Positions 8,436-18,228 of a DNA stretch of 64,000 nt are shown here, piece by piece. The position numbers and the translations under genes are program-made. How positions within the stretch are numbered: the first letter of the stretch is position 1; each line of letters starts with the position of its first letter. The notes below the pieces were generated by a model. That model did not search any database. It saw only the letters and a program-made list of their open reading frames with translations, and was not told the DNA's origin. The stretch is from NCBI RefSeq assembly GCF_001542775.1, contig NZ_CP014145.1, forward strand, positions 1,240,001 to 1,304,000. The letters are read 5' to 3'. Source of the DNA: Microterricola viridarii (GTDB lineage: Bacteria > Actinomycetota > Actinomycetes > Actinomycetales > Microbacteriaceae).

Positions 8436-11400
8436 GTGTACCCCAAAGACTCGAACACCCCGACTCTTCCCCAGCCGCCGGCTCCGGTGCCGCATTCGGC
8501 GTGACGCCGTCGCCGAACTTCCCGGCGATCGAGGAGGAGGTGCTCGCCTTCTGGAAGCAGGATGCCACCTTCCAGGCCTCCATCGACCAGCGCGAGGGCA
8601 ACGACGAGTGGGTCTTCTACGACGGCCCGCCCTTCGCCAACGGCCTGCCGCACTACGGCCACCTGCTCACCGGGTACGCCAAGGACGTCTTCCCGCGGTT
8701 CCAGACCATGCGCGGCAAGCAGGTGCACCGCCGCTTCGGCTGGGACACCCACGGCCTGCCCGCCGAGCTCGAGGCTGAGCGCCAGCTCGGCATCACCGAC
8801 AAGAGCCAGATCGAGGAGATGGGCATCGCCGCGTTCAACGGCGCGGCCAAGGAGTCGGTGCTGCGCTACACCAAGGAGTGGCAGGAGTACGTCACCCGCC
8901 AGGCCCGCTGGGTCGACTTCGAGAACGACTACAAGACGCTCGACACCACCTACATGGAGAGCGTCATCTGGGCGTTCAAGAGCCTGCACGACAAGGGCCT
9001 CGCCTACGAGGGCTACCGCGTGCTGCCCTACTGCTGGCGCGACGAGACTCCGCTCTCCAATCACGAGCTGGGCATGGACGACGACGTCTACAAGATGCGC
9101 CAGGACCAGACCGTCACCGTCACGTTCCCGCTGACCGGCGCCCGCGCCGAGTCGCTCGGGCTGACCGCCGTGCGGGCCCTCGCCTGGACGACAACGCCCT
9201 GGACGCTGCCGACCAACTTCGCCCTCGCCGTCGGCCCGGACATCGAGTACGCCGTCGTGCCGGCCGGCCCGAACGGCACCCCGGATGCCACGGTGCTCCG
9301 TGAGGAGGCCGCGGGCGCACACGGTGCTGCTGAGGTTCTCGGCGGCGAGTACCTGCTGGCCATCGACCTCGTCGGGGGCTACGCCAAGGACCTCGGCTAC
9401 GAGAGCGCTGAGGACGCGCTGGCCGCGGTCTCGCGCACCGTGCGGGGTAGCGAGCTCGAAGGCGTCAGCTACGACCGCCTGTTCGACTACTACGCAGACG
9501 CCGAGGAGTGGGGCACCGAGAACGCCTGGCGCATCCTCACGGCCGACTACGTCACCACCTCCGACGGCACCGGCATCGTGCACCAGGCCCCCGCCTACGG
9601 CGAGGAGGACCAGAAGGTCTGTGAGGCTGCCGGCATCCCCGTCATCCTCTCGCTCGACGACGGCGGCAAGTTCCTGCCCGCGGTGACGGATGTCGCCGGA
9701 GCGCTGTGGATGGACGCCAACAAGCCGCTCACCCAGCTGCTCAAAGCCGAGGGGCGCCTGCTGCGCCAGGCCAGCTACGAGCACAGCTACCCGCACTGCT
9801 GGCGCTGCCGCAACCCGTTGATCTACAAGGCCGTCTCCAGCTGGTTCGTGCGCGTCACCGAGTTCCGCGACCGCATGGTCGAGCTGAACGAAGACATCAA
9901 CTGGGTTCCGGACAACGTCAAGGACGGCCAGTTCGGCAAGTGGATCGGCAACGCCCGCGACTGGTCGATCAGCCGCAACCGCTACTTCGGCTCACCCATC
10001 CCGGTCTGGAAGAGCGACAACCCCGAGTTCCCGCGCGTCGACGTCTACGGCTCGCTGGAGGAGATCAAGGCCGACTTCGGCAGGCTGCCGCTGAACGCGG
10101 CCGGCGAGCCCGACCTGCACCGCCCGTACATCGATGAGCTCACCCGCCCGAACCCGGACGACCCGAGCGGTGCGTCCACCATGCGACGCATCACCGATGT
10201 GCTCGACGTCTGGTTCGACTCCGGCTCGATGCCGTTCGCCCAGGTGCACTACCCGTTCGAGAACCAGGAGTTCTTCGGGGAGCACCACCCGGCCGACTTC
10301 ATCGTCGAGTACATCGGCCAGACCCGCGGATGGTTCTACGTCATGCACGTACTCTCCACCGCCCTGTTCGACCGCCCGGCGTACAAGAACGTCATCAGCC
10401 ACGGCATCGTGCTCGGCAGCGACGGCCAGAAGATGTCCAAGTCACTGCGCAACTACCCCGACGTCTCCGAGGTCTTCGACCGCGACGGCTCCGACGCCAT
10501 GCGCTGGTTCCTCATGTCCAGCTCCGTGCTGCGCGGCGGCAACCTGGTCGTGACGGAGGAGGGCATCCGTGAGGGTGTGCGCCAGGTCATGCTGCCGCTC
10601 TGGAGCACCTGGTACTTCTTCAGCCTGTACGCCAACGCCAGTGCGAACGGCGGCTACGAAGCCAGCTTGCGCACCGACTCGACCGACGTGCTCGACCGCT
10701 ACCTGCTCGCCAAGACGCGCGAGCTCATCGAAGACGTCACGACCGACCTCGACGCGCTTGACAGCACCATGGCCGCGGCCAAGCTGCGCGTCTTCGCCGA
10801 CGTGCTGACCAACTGGTACGTGCGCCGCTCACGGGACCGTTTCTGGGCCGGGGTCGGCGCAGATGGCAGCAACAGCGAGGCGTTCGACACGCTCGCCACC
10901 GTGCTCGAGGTGTTCACGCGCGTCGCGGCCCCGCTGCTGCCGCTGATCAGCGAGAGCGTCTGGCAGGGCATCACCGGCGGCCGCAGCGTGCACCTCGAGG
11001 ACTGGCCGGAGGCCTCGTCGTTCCCCGCGGATGACGCCCTCGTTGCCGCCATGGACCAGGTGCGTTCCATCACCGGCGCCTCCCTGTCGCTCCGCAAGCA
11101 GGCCGCGCTGCGCGTGCGCCTGCCGCTGGCCAAGCTCACCGTCGTGGCATCCGGCACCGCCGACATGGCCGTGTTCGAGTCGATCGTGCGCGATGAGCTC
11201 AACGTGAAGTCGGTCGAGTTCGTCGAGCTCGCCGAGGACAGCGCCGCGCGGTACGGCATCACCAGCAAGCTCACCGTCAACGCCCGTGCGGCCGGCCCGC
11301 GCCTCGGCAAGGGCGTGCAGCAGGTCATCCAGGCCGCTCGAGGTGGCGACTGGAGCGAGAACAACGGCGTCGTCACGGCCGGCGGCGTTGAGCTGGTCGC

Positions 11401-11769
11401 GGGGAGTACGACCTCGTGCTCGAGACCGCGTCCGGCGGGGAGGGCCAGGCGCTGGCCCTGCTGCCCGGCGGCGGCTTCGTGCTGCTCGACACCACCACCA
11501 CGGCCGAGTTGGAGGCGGAGGGCCTCGCCCGCGACGTGATCCGCGCCGTGCAGGACGCCCGCAAGGCTGCCGGCCTCGAGGTCAGCGACCGCATCACCCT
11601 GAGCCTGACCGTGTCTGCAGACGGCCTCGCCGCCGTGCAGCAGCACGCAGAGCTGATCGCCGCCGAGACGCTCGCCACGGCCGTGTCGGTCGCGGCGGCA
11701 TCCGGTACCGAAGAACTGGCACAGCTGGCCGGCGGCGCCAGCGTGCACATTGGAGTAGTGAAGGCATGA
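8436..11769 (+). CDS. ileS: Isoleucyl-tRNA synthetase, with two apparent single-base losses
   Basis: Charges tRNA-Ile. With two bases restored the gene encodes about 1,111 residues, the usual size for the long actinobacterial enzyme. HIGH-type motif HYGH is near residue 73, KMSKS near 665, followed by the anticodon-binding and C-terminal domains. As given, the reading frame is broken twice: in a C4 run at 8458-8461, where one more C joins VYPKDSNTP to the conserved [10 protein letters not shown]; and in a G4 run at 11401-11404, where one more G joins VELVAG to [12 protein letters not shown] 8436 is preferred because AGGAG lies 6-7 nt upstream. Regulated by the T-box. The stop overlaps folC (ATGA). 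An essential gene, so sequencing error is the likelier explanation. Confidence 0.9.
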
Positions 11770-13154
11770 CCGACGACAACGGCGCATACACGCCAGACGA
11801 CGAGTACGCGGATGCCGCGGCAGCCGTCTACCAGGAGCTGCTCGGCCGCGTCGGAGAGGTGAACCCGCAGCCGCGGCTCGAGCCGACCCGCCGAGCCGTC
11901 GAACTGCTCGGCGACCCGCAGCGCTCGTACCCGATGATCCACGTCACCGGCACCAACGGCAAGACCAGCACGAGCCGGATGATCGAGAGCCTGCTGCGCG
12001 CCCACGGACTGCGCACCGGCCTGCTCACCAGCCCGCACCTGGTCAGCTTCAACGAGCGCATCGTCATCGACGGCGAGCCGATCAGCAACGAGGCGCTCGC
12101 CCACAACTGGGCGGACATCGCGCCCTACATTGCGATGGTCGACACCGAGCTGCTCGCAGCCGGCGAGGTGCCGCTGACGTTCTTCGAGGCGCTGACGGTG
12201 CTGGCGTTCGCCAGCTTCGCCGACGCGCCCGTCGACGTCGCAGTCGTCGAGGTCGGCATGGGCGGGGAGTGGGATTCCACCAACATCGCCGACGGCCAGG
12301 TCGCCGTCTTCGCCCCGATCGCCCTCGACCACCTCGGCCGGCTCGGCGACACCATCGCCGAGATCGCGCGCACCAAGTCCGGCATCATCAAGCCGGCCGC
12401 GGCCGTCGTGTCCGCGGTGCAGGCACCGGAGGCACTGGCCGAGCTGGTGCGCGCGGCCGAGCTCACCGAGTCGAGTCTCTCAGTGCAGGGCGCAGCCCCT
12501 GGCTTCGAGCTGCTCAGCAGCACCGTCGCCGTCGGCGGCCAGCTGATCACCGTGCGGGGGCTGGCCGGCACCTACAGCGAGCACTTCCTGCCGCTCTACG
12601 GCAGCCACCAGGCGCACAACGCCGCACTGGCCATCGCGGCAGTCGAGTCGTTCCTGGGCGGTGGAACGCAGGCGATTGCCGAGGACATCCTCACCGAGGG
12701 CCTCGGGGGAGTCACCTCGCCCGGCCGCCTGCAGCTGGTCGGCATCGAGCCGACCGTGATCGTGGATGCCGCACACAACCCGCACGGCGCGGCCTCGCTG
12801 GTCGCGGCGCTCGGCGCCTACTTCGACTTCGACGAGATCGCGGTCGTGCTCGGCGTGCTCGCCGACAAGGACGCCCGCGGCATCATCGACGCGCTGGCGC
12901 CGGTCGCCACCCGCTTCCACGTGACCCAGTCCGGCTCCGACCGCGCCATTGACGCCTACGAGCTCGGCGAGCTCGTCTCCGCCGTGGCGACCGAGGACGC
13001 GGTGTTCGTCTCGAACGACCCCGTTGAGGCGCTGCAGAGCGCACGGGAGTGGGCGGCCGCGGCACCGCGTCGCGCCGTCGTCGTCACCGGGTCGATCACC
13101 CTGGTCGCCGACGCGCTCGTCATCGCCGACGCCGAGAACTGGAAGCAGTCGTGA
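11766..13154 (+). CDS. folC: Bifunctional folylpolyglutamate/dihydrofolate synthase
   Basis: Adds glutamate to folates, and probably to dihydropteroate, in the cytoplasm. A 462-residue Mur-ligase-family enzyme: ATP-binding P-loop TGTNGKTST near residues 61-69, SPHLVSFNERI, the omega-loop region and a C-terminal VIVDAAHNPHG motif. Its ATG overlaps the ileS stop and its own TGA overlaps the GTG of the DUF4233 gene, so ileS-folC-DUF4233 form a coupled operon, an arrangement common in actinobacteria. Confidence 0.95.
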   Translation: MTDDNGAYTPDDEYADAAAAVYQELLGRVGEVNPQPRLEPTRRAVELLGDPQRSYPMIHVTGTNGKTSTSRMIESLLRAHGLRTGLLTSPHLVSFNERIVIDGEPISNEALAHNWADIAPYIAMVDTELLAAGEVPLTFFEALTVLAFASFADAPVDVAVVEVGMGGEWDSTNIADGQVAVFAPIALDHLGRLGDTIAEIARTKSGIIKPAAAVVSAVQAPEALAELVRAAELTESSLSVQGAAPGFELLSSTVAVGGQLITVRGLAGTYSEHFLPLYGSHQAHNAALAIAAVESFLGGGTQAIAEDILTEGLGGVTSPGRLQLVGIEPTVIVDAAHNPHGAASLVAALGAYFDFDEIAVVLGVLADKDARGIIDALAPVATRFHVTQSGSDRAIDAYELGELVSAVATEDAVFVSNDPVEALQSAREWAAAAPRRAVVVTGSITLVADALVIADAENWKQS

Positions 13155-13519
13155 GCGCCCCCTCCACGCGGCCCGCGAGCTCGGTCCAGCGCTCGCTCGC
13201 CTCGATCGTGCTCGGATTCGAGCTCGTCGTGATCTTCCTGGCGACTCTCGTCATCGCGTTCGGCCCCGGTGCCGTGCTGCCGCCCTGGGTGATGCTCACG
13301 GTCGGCGGCGTGGTCTGCCTGCTCGCGATCGCCACGATGGGCCTGCTCCGTTACCGCTGGGCATACAGCCTCGGCTGGGGCGTGCAGGCGGTCGTCGTGC
13401 TGAGCGGCTTCTTCAACCCGGCCATGTTCTTCATCGGCGCACTGTTCGCCGGCATGTGGGCGTACTGCATGATCACCGGGGCGCGCCTGGACCGCCAGAA
13501 GGCCGCCTACCAGCAGTAA
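13151..13519 (+). CDS. DUF4233 membrane protein
   Basis: A 122-residue protein with four hydrophobic segments (about 18-40, 45-65, 70-88, 92-108), matching the DUF4233 family that follows folC in actinobacteria. The GTG start overlaps the folC stop (GTGA). Function unknown; the conserved position between folC and ndk suggests co-expression rather than a defined pathway role. Confidence 0.88.
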   Translation: MSAPSTRPASSVQRSLASIVLGFELVVIFLATLVIAFGPGAVLPPWVMLTVGGVVCLLAIATMGLLRYRWAYSLGWGVQAVVVLSGFFNPAMFFIGALFAGMWAYCMITGARLDRQKAAYQQ

Positions 13520-13580
13520 GCGCCCCCACGCTTCCGTCACCCGTCATTTCACGGCCACACTCTTGAAGGAGAATAGAGAC

Positions 13581-14003
13581 ATGAGCACTGCAATCGAAGA
13601 GACACTGGTCCTGGTCAAGCCCGACGGCGTCGCCCGCAATCTGACCGGCGAGATCCTGCGCCGCATCGAGGCGAAGGGCTATTCCCTCGTCGACATCCGC
13701 CTGGTCCAGGCCGAGCGTTCACTGCTCGCCGAGCACTACGCCGAGCACGAGGGCAAGCCGTTCTACGAGCCGCTGGTCGAGTTCATGGAGTCCGGCCCCA
13801 TCGTCGCCATCCGCGTCGCAGGCAACCGCGTCATCGAGGGATTCCGTGTGCTGGCCGGCACCACCGACCCCACCACGGCTGCACCCGGAACCATCCGTGG
13901 CGACTTCGGCCGCGACTGGGGCCAGCGCGTGCAGCAGAACCTCGTGCACGGCTCCGACTCGCCCGAGTCCGCCGAGCGCGAGCTGAAGCTCTGGTTCAGC
14001 TAA
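13581..14003 (+). CDS. ndk: Nucleoside diphosphate kinase
   Basis: Transfers the gamma phosphate of ATP to NDPs through a phosphohistidine. A 140-residue protein with KPDGVARN near 13-20 and the active-site motif NLVHGSDS with H123 as the phosphorylated histidine. The ATG at 13581 has GAAGGAGA 8-10 nt upstream; an in-frame TTG at 13563 would include that ribosome-binding site in the protein, so it is rejected. A strong hairpin follows the gene. Confidence 0.97.
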   Translation: MSTAIEETLVLVKPDGVARNLTGEILRRIEAKGYSLVDIRLVQAERSLLAEHYAEHEGKPFYEPLVEFMESGPIVAIRVAGNRVIEGFRVLAGTTDPTTAAPGTIRGDFGRDWGQRVQQNLVHGSDSPESAERELKLWFS

Positions 14004-14018
14004 CAGTCATCTCGACGA

Positions 14019-14047
14019 ATGCCGCCCCGCTGCTAGCGGGGCGGCAT
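14019..14047 (+). terminator. Rho-independent terminator after ndk
   Basis: A perfect 12-bp stem, ATGCCGCCCCGC (14019-14030) / GCGGGGCGGCAT (14036-14047), with a 5-nt loop, followed by TTCTGTTT. It lies between the convergent ndk and VKOR-like genes and may serve both, though the minus-strand side has a weaker T tract. Confidence 0.85.
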
Positions 14048-14059
14048 TTCTGTTTCGGC

Positions 14060-14662
14060 CTAGAAGAATTGGCCGAGCACGTCCAGCCGCAGCTGGGCGA
14101 TGACCGCGACGATCAGGTAGCACAGAAGGGTGATCAGCGGGATCCAGCCGTAGGCGCTGTCGGCGAGGCGGCGCACGGCCGCGCCGGCCGGAATCCGCCC
14201 GCTGCGCAGGTTCTCCAGGGTGACAATCCAGAACAGTGGGATGGTGACGGCCCAGGTGACCATGCACCACGGGCACAGGGTCGCCAGCGCGAAGATGCTC
14301 GTGCCGATCAGCCAGATGACGAAGCAGAGGGCGAGCGCGACGCCGGCGTTGAAGCCCAACCAGAACCACCGCGGGAACCGCACGCCGCCGATCAGCGCCA
14401 CCCCGATCGTGATCACCACTGGCCACGCCATCAGCCCGATCACCGGGTTCGGGAACCCGAAGATCGAGCCTTGGGCGGAGTTCAGATTCGCGCCGCACTG
14501 CACCAACAGGCTGAAATCGCAGCTCGGCACAGACCCGGGCACCTCGAGCAGATGGATCTTCTCCAGCGTCAGCGCGAACGCCGCAAGCAAGCCGATCGCG
14601 CCCAGAATGACGGTCAGTACGCCGGTCAGGGTCAACGAACGCGAAGATGCAGTTTCAGGCAT
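14060..14662 (-). CDS. Vitamin K epoxide reductase-like membrane protein
   Basis: A 200-residue membrane protein of the bacterial VKOR family, which reoxidises DsbA-like thiol oxidases by passing electrons to quinone. Five hydrophobic segments; the active-site CPWC is C130-P-W-C133, and the loop cysteine pair is C48 and C56. ATG 14662 is chosen because an excellent -10 (GATAAT) lies 7 nt upstream on the minus strand with no ribosome-binding site, implying a leaderless mRNA; longer in-frame starts would read through the divergent rne control region. Confidence 0.9.
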   Translation of the reverse strand: MPETASSRSLTLTGVLTVILGAIGLLAAFALTLEKIHLLEVPGSVPSCDFSLLVQCGANLNSAQGSIFGFPNPVIGLMAWPVVITIGVALIGGVRFPRWFWLGFNAGVALALCFVIWLIGTSIFALATLCPWCMVTWAVTIPLFWIVTLENLRSGRIPAGAAVRRLADSAYGWIPLITLLCYLIVAVIAQLRLDVLGQFF

Positions 14663-14710
14663 AGAACGGATTATCCCACGCGTTGCGCGCGTGAAATGGC
14701 GATTGCGTGC

Positions 14711-14997
14711 GATAATTGACGCAGTCATCCGGGCGCTGCCCGGACAGGCGACAAGAAGGCTTAACGGGTGCCCAGCACCCACAGATGTATTCGTACAGAA
14801 GCTATTGCACAGAGTTTTTTTGCACAGAAGTAACGCACAGAGGATTCGGTCCGCGCACCGAGAGAAGTAGCAATCAGAGCCACGAGCCGGTTGCACACAA
14901 CTAGATTTGCGGGGGTTCGCTCAACGGAACCCCGCTCGAGAGAGTACCCGGAGCGGGTGGCGCGGTAGCCCGCACCGGTCAAGGAGTTACCCCAGTA
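14711..14997 (+). promoter_or_regulatory. Promoter and long structured 5' leader of rne
   Basis: The 335-bp gap between the VKOR-like gene and rne holds an extended -10 box (TGC-GATAAT, hexamer 14711-14716) and then about 275 nt of leader. Within it: hairpin CCGGGC-GCT-GCCCGG just after 14725, hairpin GGGTGC-CCA-GCACCC near 14767-14781, three copies of GCACAGA at 14807, 14822 and 14835 around a T7 tract, and an imperfect GC-rich hairpin near 14909-14935. The start is preceded by AAGGAG. RNase E genes in other bacteria are autoregulated through structured leaders; that this one is too is inference. Confidence 0.65.
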
Positions 14998-17604
14998 ATG
15001 GTGGACAAGACCAACAATGAGCCAGGCACCAACGACGCGACAGCGGATTCGATGAAGAACCCGATCAAGAAGCGCCCACGCATCTTCGGCGCGCGCAAGA
15101 AGCGCGTCGAGGACACCGTGGAGACGGCCGCAGAGCCGCAGACCACGAACGCGGTCGCTGCGGCGCCAAAAGAATCTGCGCCAAGCGAAGCTGCGCCTGT
15201 GGATGCCGCGCCGGGCGCTCCCGTCGAGGACGTGCCCGTCGCGCCAGAGGCGGCCCCGGCCGCCGCAGAAGAAGCCCCCGTCGAGGAGGCTCCTGCCGCG
15301 TCTGCACCCGTCATCCCAACCCAGCTCAGCACGACCTCGCTGATCTTCCACGCCCCCGTCATCACGCCGCTGCCGGCACGCCCCGGCGCCGAGCGCGAGT
15401 TCGGCCGTGATTTCCCCCGTGACTTCGACCACGACGCCGACGACGCCTCCACGGTGCGTCGCCGCGCCCGCCGCCGTTCAGGCGAAGAGAGCCGTTCCGG
15501 CTCTGACGACCCGGCGAACACCGTCGTGAAGGTGCGCACCCCGCGCGAGCCGGAGCTCATCACCGAGCCGCAGCGGATCAAGGGCTCCACCCGCCTCGAG
15601 GCCAAGAAGCAGCGCCGCCGCGACGGCCGCGACGCCGGCCGCCGCCGCACCGTCATCACCGAGGCCGAGTTCCTCGCCCGCCGTGAGTCGGTTGACCGCA
15701 GCATGGTCGTGCGCGCCAAGAACAACAAGATCCAGATCGGTGTCCTCGAAGACAGCGTGCTGGTCGAGCACTACGTCGCCAAGAACCAGGAGGCGAGCCT
15801 GATCGGCAACGTCTACCTCGGTCGCGTGCAGAACGTGCTCCCCAGCATGGAGGCCGCCTTCATCGACATCGGCCGCGGCCGCAACGCCGTGCTCTACTCC
15901 GGCGAGGTCGACTGGGATGCCGCCGCGGCGGAGAACCCCGGTGGAAACCAGCCGCGCCGTATTGAGCTGGCGCTGAAGCCCGGCGACAAGGTGCTCGTCC
16001 AGGTCACCAAAGACCCGGTCGGCCACAAGGGCGCCCGCCTCACCAGCCAGGTCTCGCTGCCCGGCCGCTACCTCGTCTACGTGCCGAACGGTTCCATGAA
16101 CGGCATCAGCCGCAAGCTGCCGGACACCGAGCGCGCCCGCCTGAAGAAGATCCTCAAGGAGGTCCTGCCCGACAACGTCGGCGTTATCGTGCGCACGGCG
16201 GCAGAGGGCGCGACCGAAGAGCAGCTCACCCTCGACGTGCAGCGTCTGATCAGCCAGTGGGCCAGCATCAGCTCGCAGCTGCAGACCGTGCAGGCTCCCG
16301 CCCTGCTGCACTCCGAGCCCGACCTGCTCATCAAGATCGTGCGTGACGTCTTCAACGAGGACTTCCAGAAGATGATCATCTCCGGCGATGACGCCCAGGA
16401 AGTCATCGAGAGCTACCTGCGCGGTGTCGCCCCCGACCTGCTCGAGCGCGTCGAGCGCTACGAGGGCGAGAAGGATGCCTTCGACGAGTTCCGCATCTCG
16501 GAGCAGATCGAGAAGGCGCTGGACCGCAAGGTCTGGCTGCCCTCCGGTGGATCCCTCGTGATCGACCGCACTGAGGCCATGACCGTCGTCGACGTCAACA
16601 CCGGCAAGTTCGTCGGCTCCGGCGGCAACCTCGAAGAGACCGTCACCAAGAACAACCTCGAGGCTGCGGAAGAGATCGTCCGCCAGCTGCGCCTGCGTGA
16701 CATCGGCGGCATCATCGTCGTCGACTTCATCGACATGGTCCTCGAGTCCAATCGCGACCTGGTCTCGCGCCGCCTGATCGAGTGCCTGAGCCGTGACCGC
16801 ACCAAGCACCAGGTGGCTGAGGTTACCTCGCTCGGCCTCGTGCAGATGACGCGCAAGAAGCTCGGCCTCGGCCTGCTGGAGTCGTTCAGCGAGAACTGCG
16901 AGGCCTGCGCCGGCCGCGGAATCATCGTGCACCACGACCCCGTGGTCAAGCACCGCCAGACGCCGCAGCAGGCCCCGCAGCAGGAGCGTCGTCGTTCCAA
17001 GGGTGCCCCGGTTCAGCAGCAGCAGGCGCCCGTCGCCGCCGAGAAGGTGTCCGGAACGCACGGCATCACCGAGGACGCCAAGAACGCCCTCGCCCAGATC
17101 GCCGCGAGCACCCTGGCCCACCCCGCCGAGGCTGCGAAGGCCGACGAGCAGGTCCAGCAGGGCATTCAGCAGAACGGCGCAGGCGAGCCGCGCAGCTCGC
17201 GTTCACGCAACAGGAAGAGCCGCAGCGGCCGTGGCCAGCAGGCAGCGGACCGCCCCGCAGAGGCGGCAGCCTCCGTCGAGGCCCCTGCGCAGCCCGCTGT
17301 GCAGCCCGCTACGCAGCCCGCGAAGGACGCTGCTGTCGCGCCGCAGGCGGAGACTCCGGTCGCCGTGAAGCCCGAGCCGATCGCCATCCTCGACATCCCC
17401 GTCGCCGCCGCACCGCGCCAGTCGCGCACCGTGAGCAGCAAGGCGGCGGAGGAGCTCCTCGGCTCCGTGCTCGAGGCGCTGCCGGAGCCGAAGCAGCCCG
17501 GGCAGGGCCGCAGCCGCAGCCGGCGCGTCTCCACCGCAGCATTGTCGACCACGCCGGTCGTTCCGATCATCACCGGAACCGGAGCCGGCGCATCGGACGA
17601 GTAG
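14998..17604 (+). CDS. rne: Ribonuclease E/G family endoribonuclease
   Basis: Single-strand endoribonuclease for mRNA decay and rRNA/tRNA processing. 868 residues: an acidic/Ala-Pro-rich N-terminal extension (about 1-230), S1 RNA-binding domain from about 240, catalytic domain with the Mg-binding aspartates in VVDVNTG (near 530) and VVDFIDM (near 574), the zinc-link CEAC near 633, then a low-complexity C-terminal tail with RRR/RSRSR patches typical of RNA- or partner-binding regions. Disordered arms on both sides of the core are normal for actinobacterial RNase E. ATG 14998 has AAGGAG 11 nt upstream. Confidence 0.95.
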   Translation: MVDKTNNEPGTNDATADSMKNPIKKRPRIFGARKKRVEDTVETAAEPQTTNAVAAAPKESAPSEAAPVDAAPGAPVEDVPVAPEAAPAAAEEAPVEEAPAASAPVIPTQLSTTSLIFHAPVITPLPARPGAEREFGRDFPRDFDHDADDASTVRRRARRRSGEESRSGSDDPANTVVKVRTPREPELITEPQRIKGSTRLEAKKQRRRDGRDAGRRRTVITEAEFLARRESVDRSMVVRAKNNKIQIGVLEDSVLVEHYVAKNQEASLIGNVYLGRVQNVLPSMEAAFIDIGRGRNAVLYSGEVDWDAAAAENPGGNQPRRIELALKPGDKVLVQVTKDPVGHKGARLTSQVSLPGRYLVYVPNGSMNGISRKLPDTERARLKKILKEVLPDNVGVIVRTAAEGATEEQLTLDVQRLISQWASISSQLQTVQAPALLHSEPDLLIKIVRDVFNEDFQKMIISGDDAQEVIESYLRGVAPDLLERVERYEGEKDAFDEFRISEQIEKALDRKVWLPSGGSLVIDRTEAMTVVDVNTGKFVGSGGNLEETVTKNNLEAAEEIVRQLRLRDIGGIIVVDFIDMVLESNRDLVSRRLIECLSRDRTKHQVAEVTSLGLVQMTRKKLGLGLLESFSENCEACAGRGIIVHHDPVVKHRQTPQQAPQQERRRSKGAPVQQQQAPVAAEKVSGTHGITEDAKNALAQIAASTLAHPAEAAKADEQVQQGIQQNGAGEPRSSRSRNRKSRSGRGQQAADRPAEAAASVEAPAQPAVQPATQPAKDAAVAPQAETPVAVKPEPIAILDIPVAAAPRQSRTVSSKAAEELLGSVLEALPEPKQPGQGRSRSRRVSTAALSTTPVVPIITGTGAGASDE

Positions 17605-17623
17605 TCCGTAGCTGAGCAACACC

Positions 17624-17660
17624 CGAGAGCGTCGCGGCCTTAAAGGCCGCGGCGCTCTCG
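17624..17660. terminator. Hairpin between convergent rne and DUF4031 genes
   Basis: A 16-bp stem with one G·U pair (arms 17624-17639 and 17645-17660) and a TTAAA loop, just after rne. It lacks a clear T tract on either strand and its right arm is the last seven codons of the DUF4031 gene, so it may end transcription only partly. Confidence 0.55.
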
Positions 17661-17912
17661 TGCACTCACCCGCAGGCCGCTCGCCTTCAGCCGGGTGACG
17701 AGCTCCCGCCCGCTGACCGGCGAGGCGCCGGCATCCACCAGCGTCTGCCAGCGCTCCAGCGGCACGTCATAGTGGTCCAGATCGAAGCTGCGCCGGGGGA
17801 GACCCTGTTCCGCGGCGAAGGCGTGCAACTCGGCCAGGCTGGAGTCACTGACGAGGTGCGCCCACACCGTGCCGTGGGCGGGCCACATGGCGGTGTCGAT
17901 GAGCACGGTCAT
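17640..17912 (-). CDS. DUF4031 protein
   Basis: A 90-residue cytoplasmic protein matching DUF4031 (starts MTVLIDTAMWPAHGTVWAHL, with HAFAAEQGLPRRSFDLDHYDVP). Function is unknown. It is convergent with rne; its last codons form part of the rne-side hairpin. The 316-bp gap to rplU (17913-18228) holds the rplU promoter and leader. Confidence 0.85.
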   Translation of the reverse strand: MTVLIDTAMWPAHGTVWAHLVSDSSLAELHAFAAEQGLPRRSFDLDHYDVPLERWQTLVDAGASPVSGRELVTRLKASGLRVSARERRGL

Positions 17913-18060
17913 GAGTACAGAGTCTAGGCATCATCGCCTTCTTGGGCGTTTTGCGCGCGTCGTGGTACTGGTAACCCATCTCGTCCCGCTAAACTAGTCC
18001 ACGCACCGTGAGCCGACTTGCTTCACTGAGTCGGCTGTGGATCGTGCCGGACGAGCCCGT

Positions 18061-18089
18061 TTGACCGCATCGATCCGATCAGCTAAACT
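18061..18089 (+). promoter_or_regulatory. Promoter of rplU-rpmA, followed by a ~130-nt leader
   Basis: TTGACC (18061-18066), exactly 17 nt, TAAACT (18084-18089): the best sigma-70-type match in the window, placing the transcript start near 18096. A second, weaker TAAACT occurs at 17990-17995. The leader to GTG 18229 contains short GC-rich hairpin potential (GGGGCTAGGTAGCCCC near 18194-18211), which could be a ribosomal-protein control element, but it does not match the L21 leader motif I know from Firmicutes. Confidence 0.8.
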
Positions 18090-18228
18090 TGATCGTTGGT
18101 GTGTGTCGGAATCATCCGCACGTTTGCCAAGGTTTTCTGATTGAGACCGGCCGTCTGGCCGTGTCAATCCAGTGACTTCCGAGTATTAGGAATTGGGGCT
18201 AGGTAGCCCCCAGAGTGAGGTACGTAAA

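Noticed and set aside
8297..9796. 499-codon minus-strand frame opposite the T-box and ileS
   Set aside because: Overlaps the T-box and catalytic domain of ileS; low-complexity Val/Gly/Leu composition typical of a shadow.
14716..14904. 62-codon ORF in the rne leader
   Set aside because: Cys/Ser/Thr-rich peptide with no ribosome-binding site and poor coding composition; better explained as leader RNA.
15478..17121. Long minus-strand open frame (547 codons) opposite rne
   Set aside because: It is a mirror of the GC-rich rne codons; no start signal, no recognisable domain, and rne is unambiguous.
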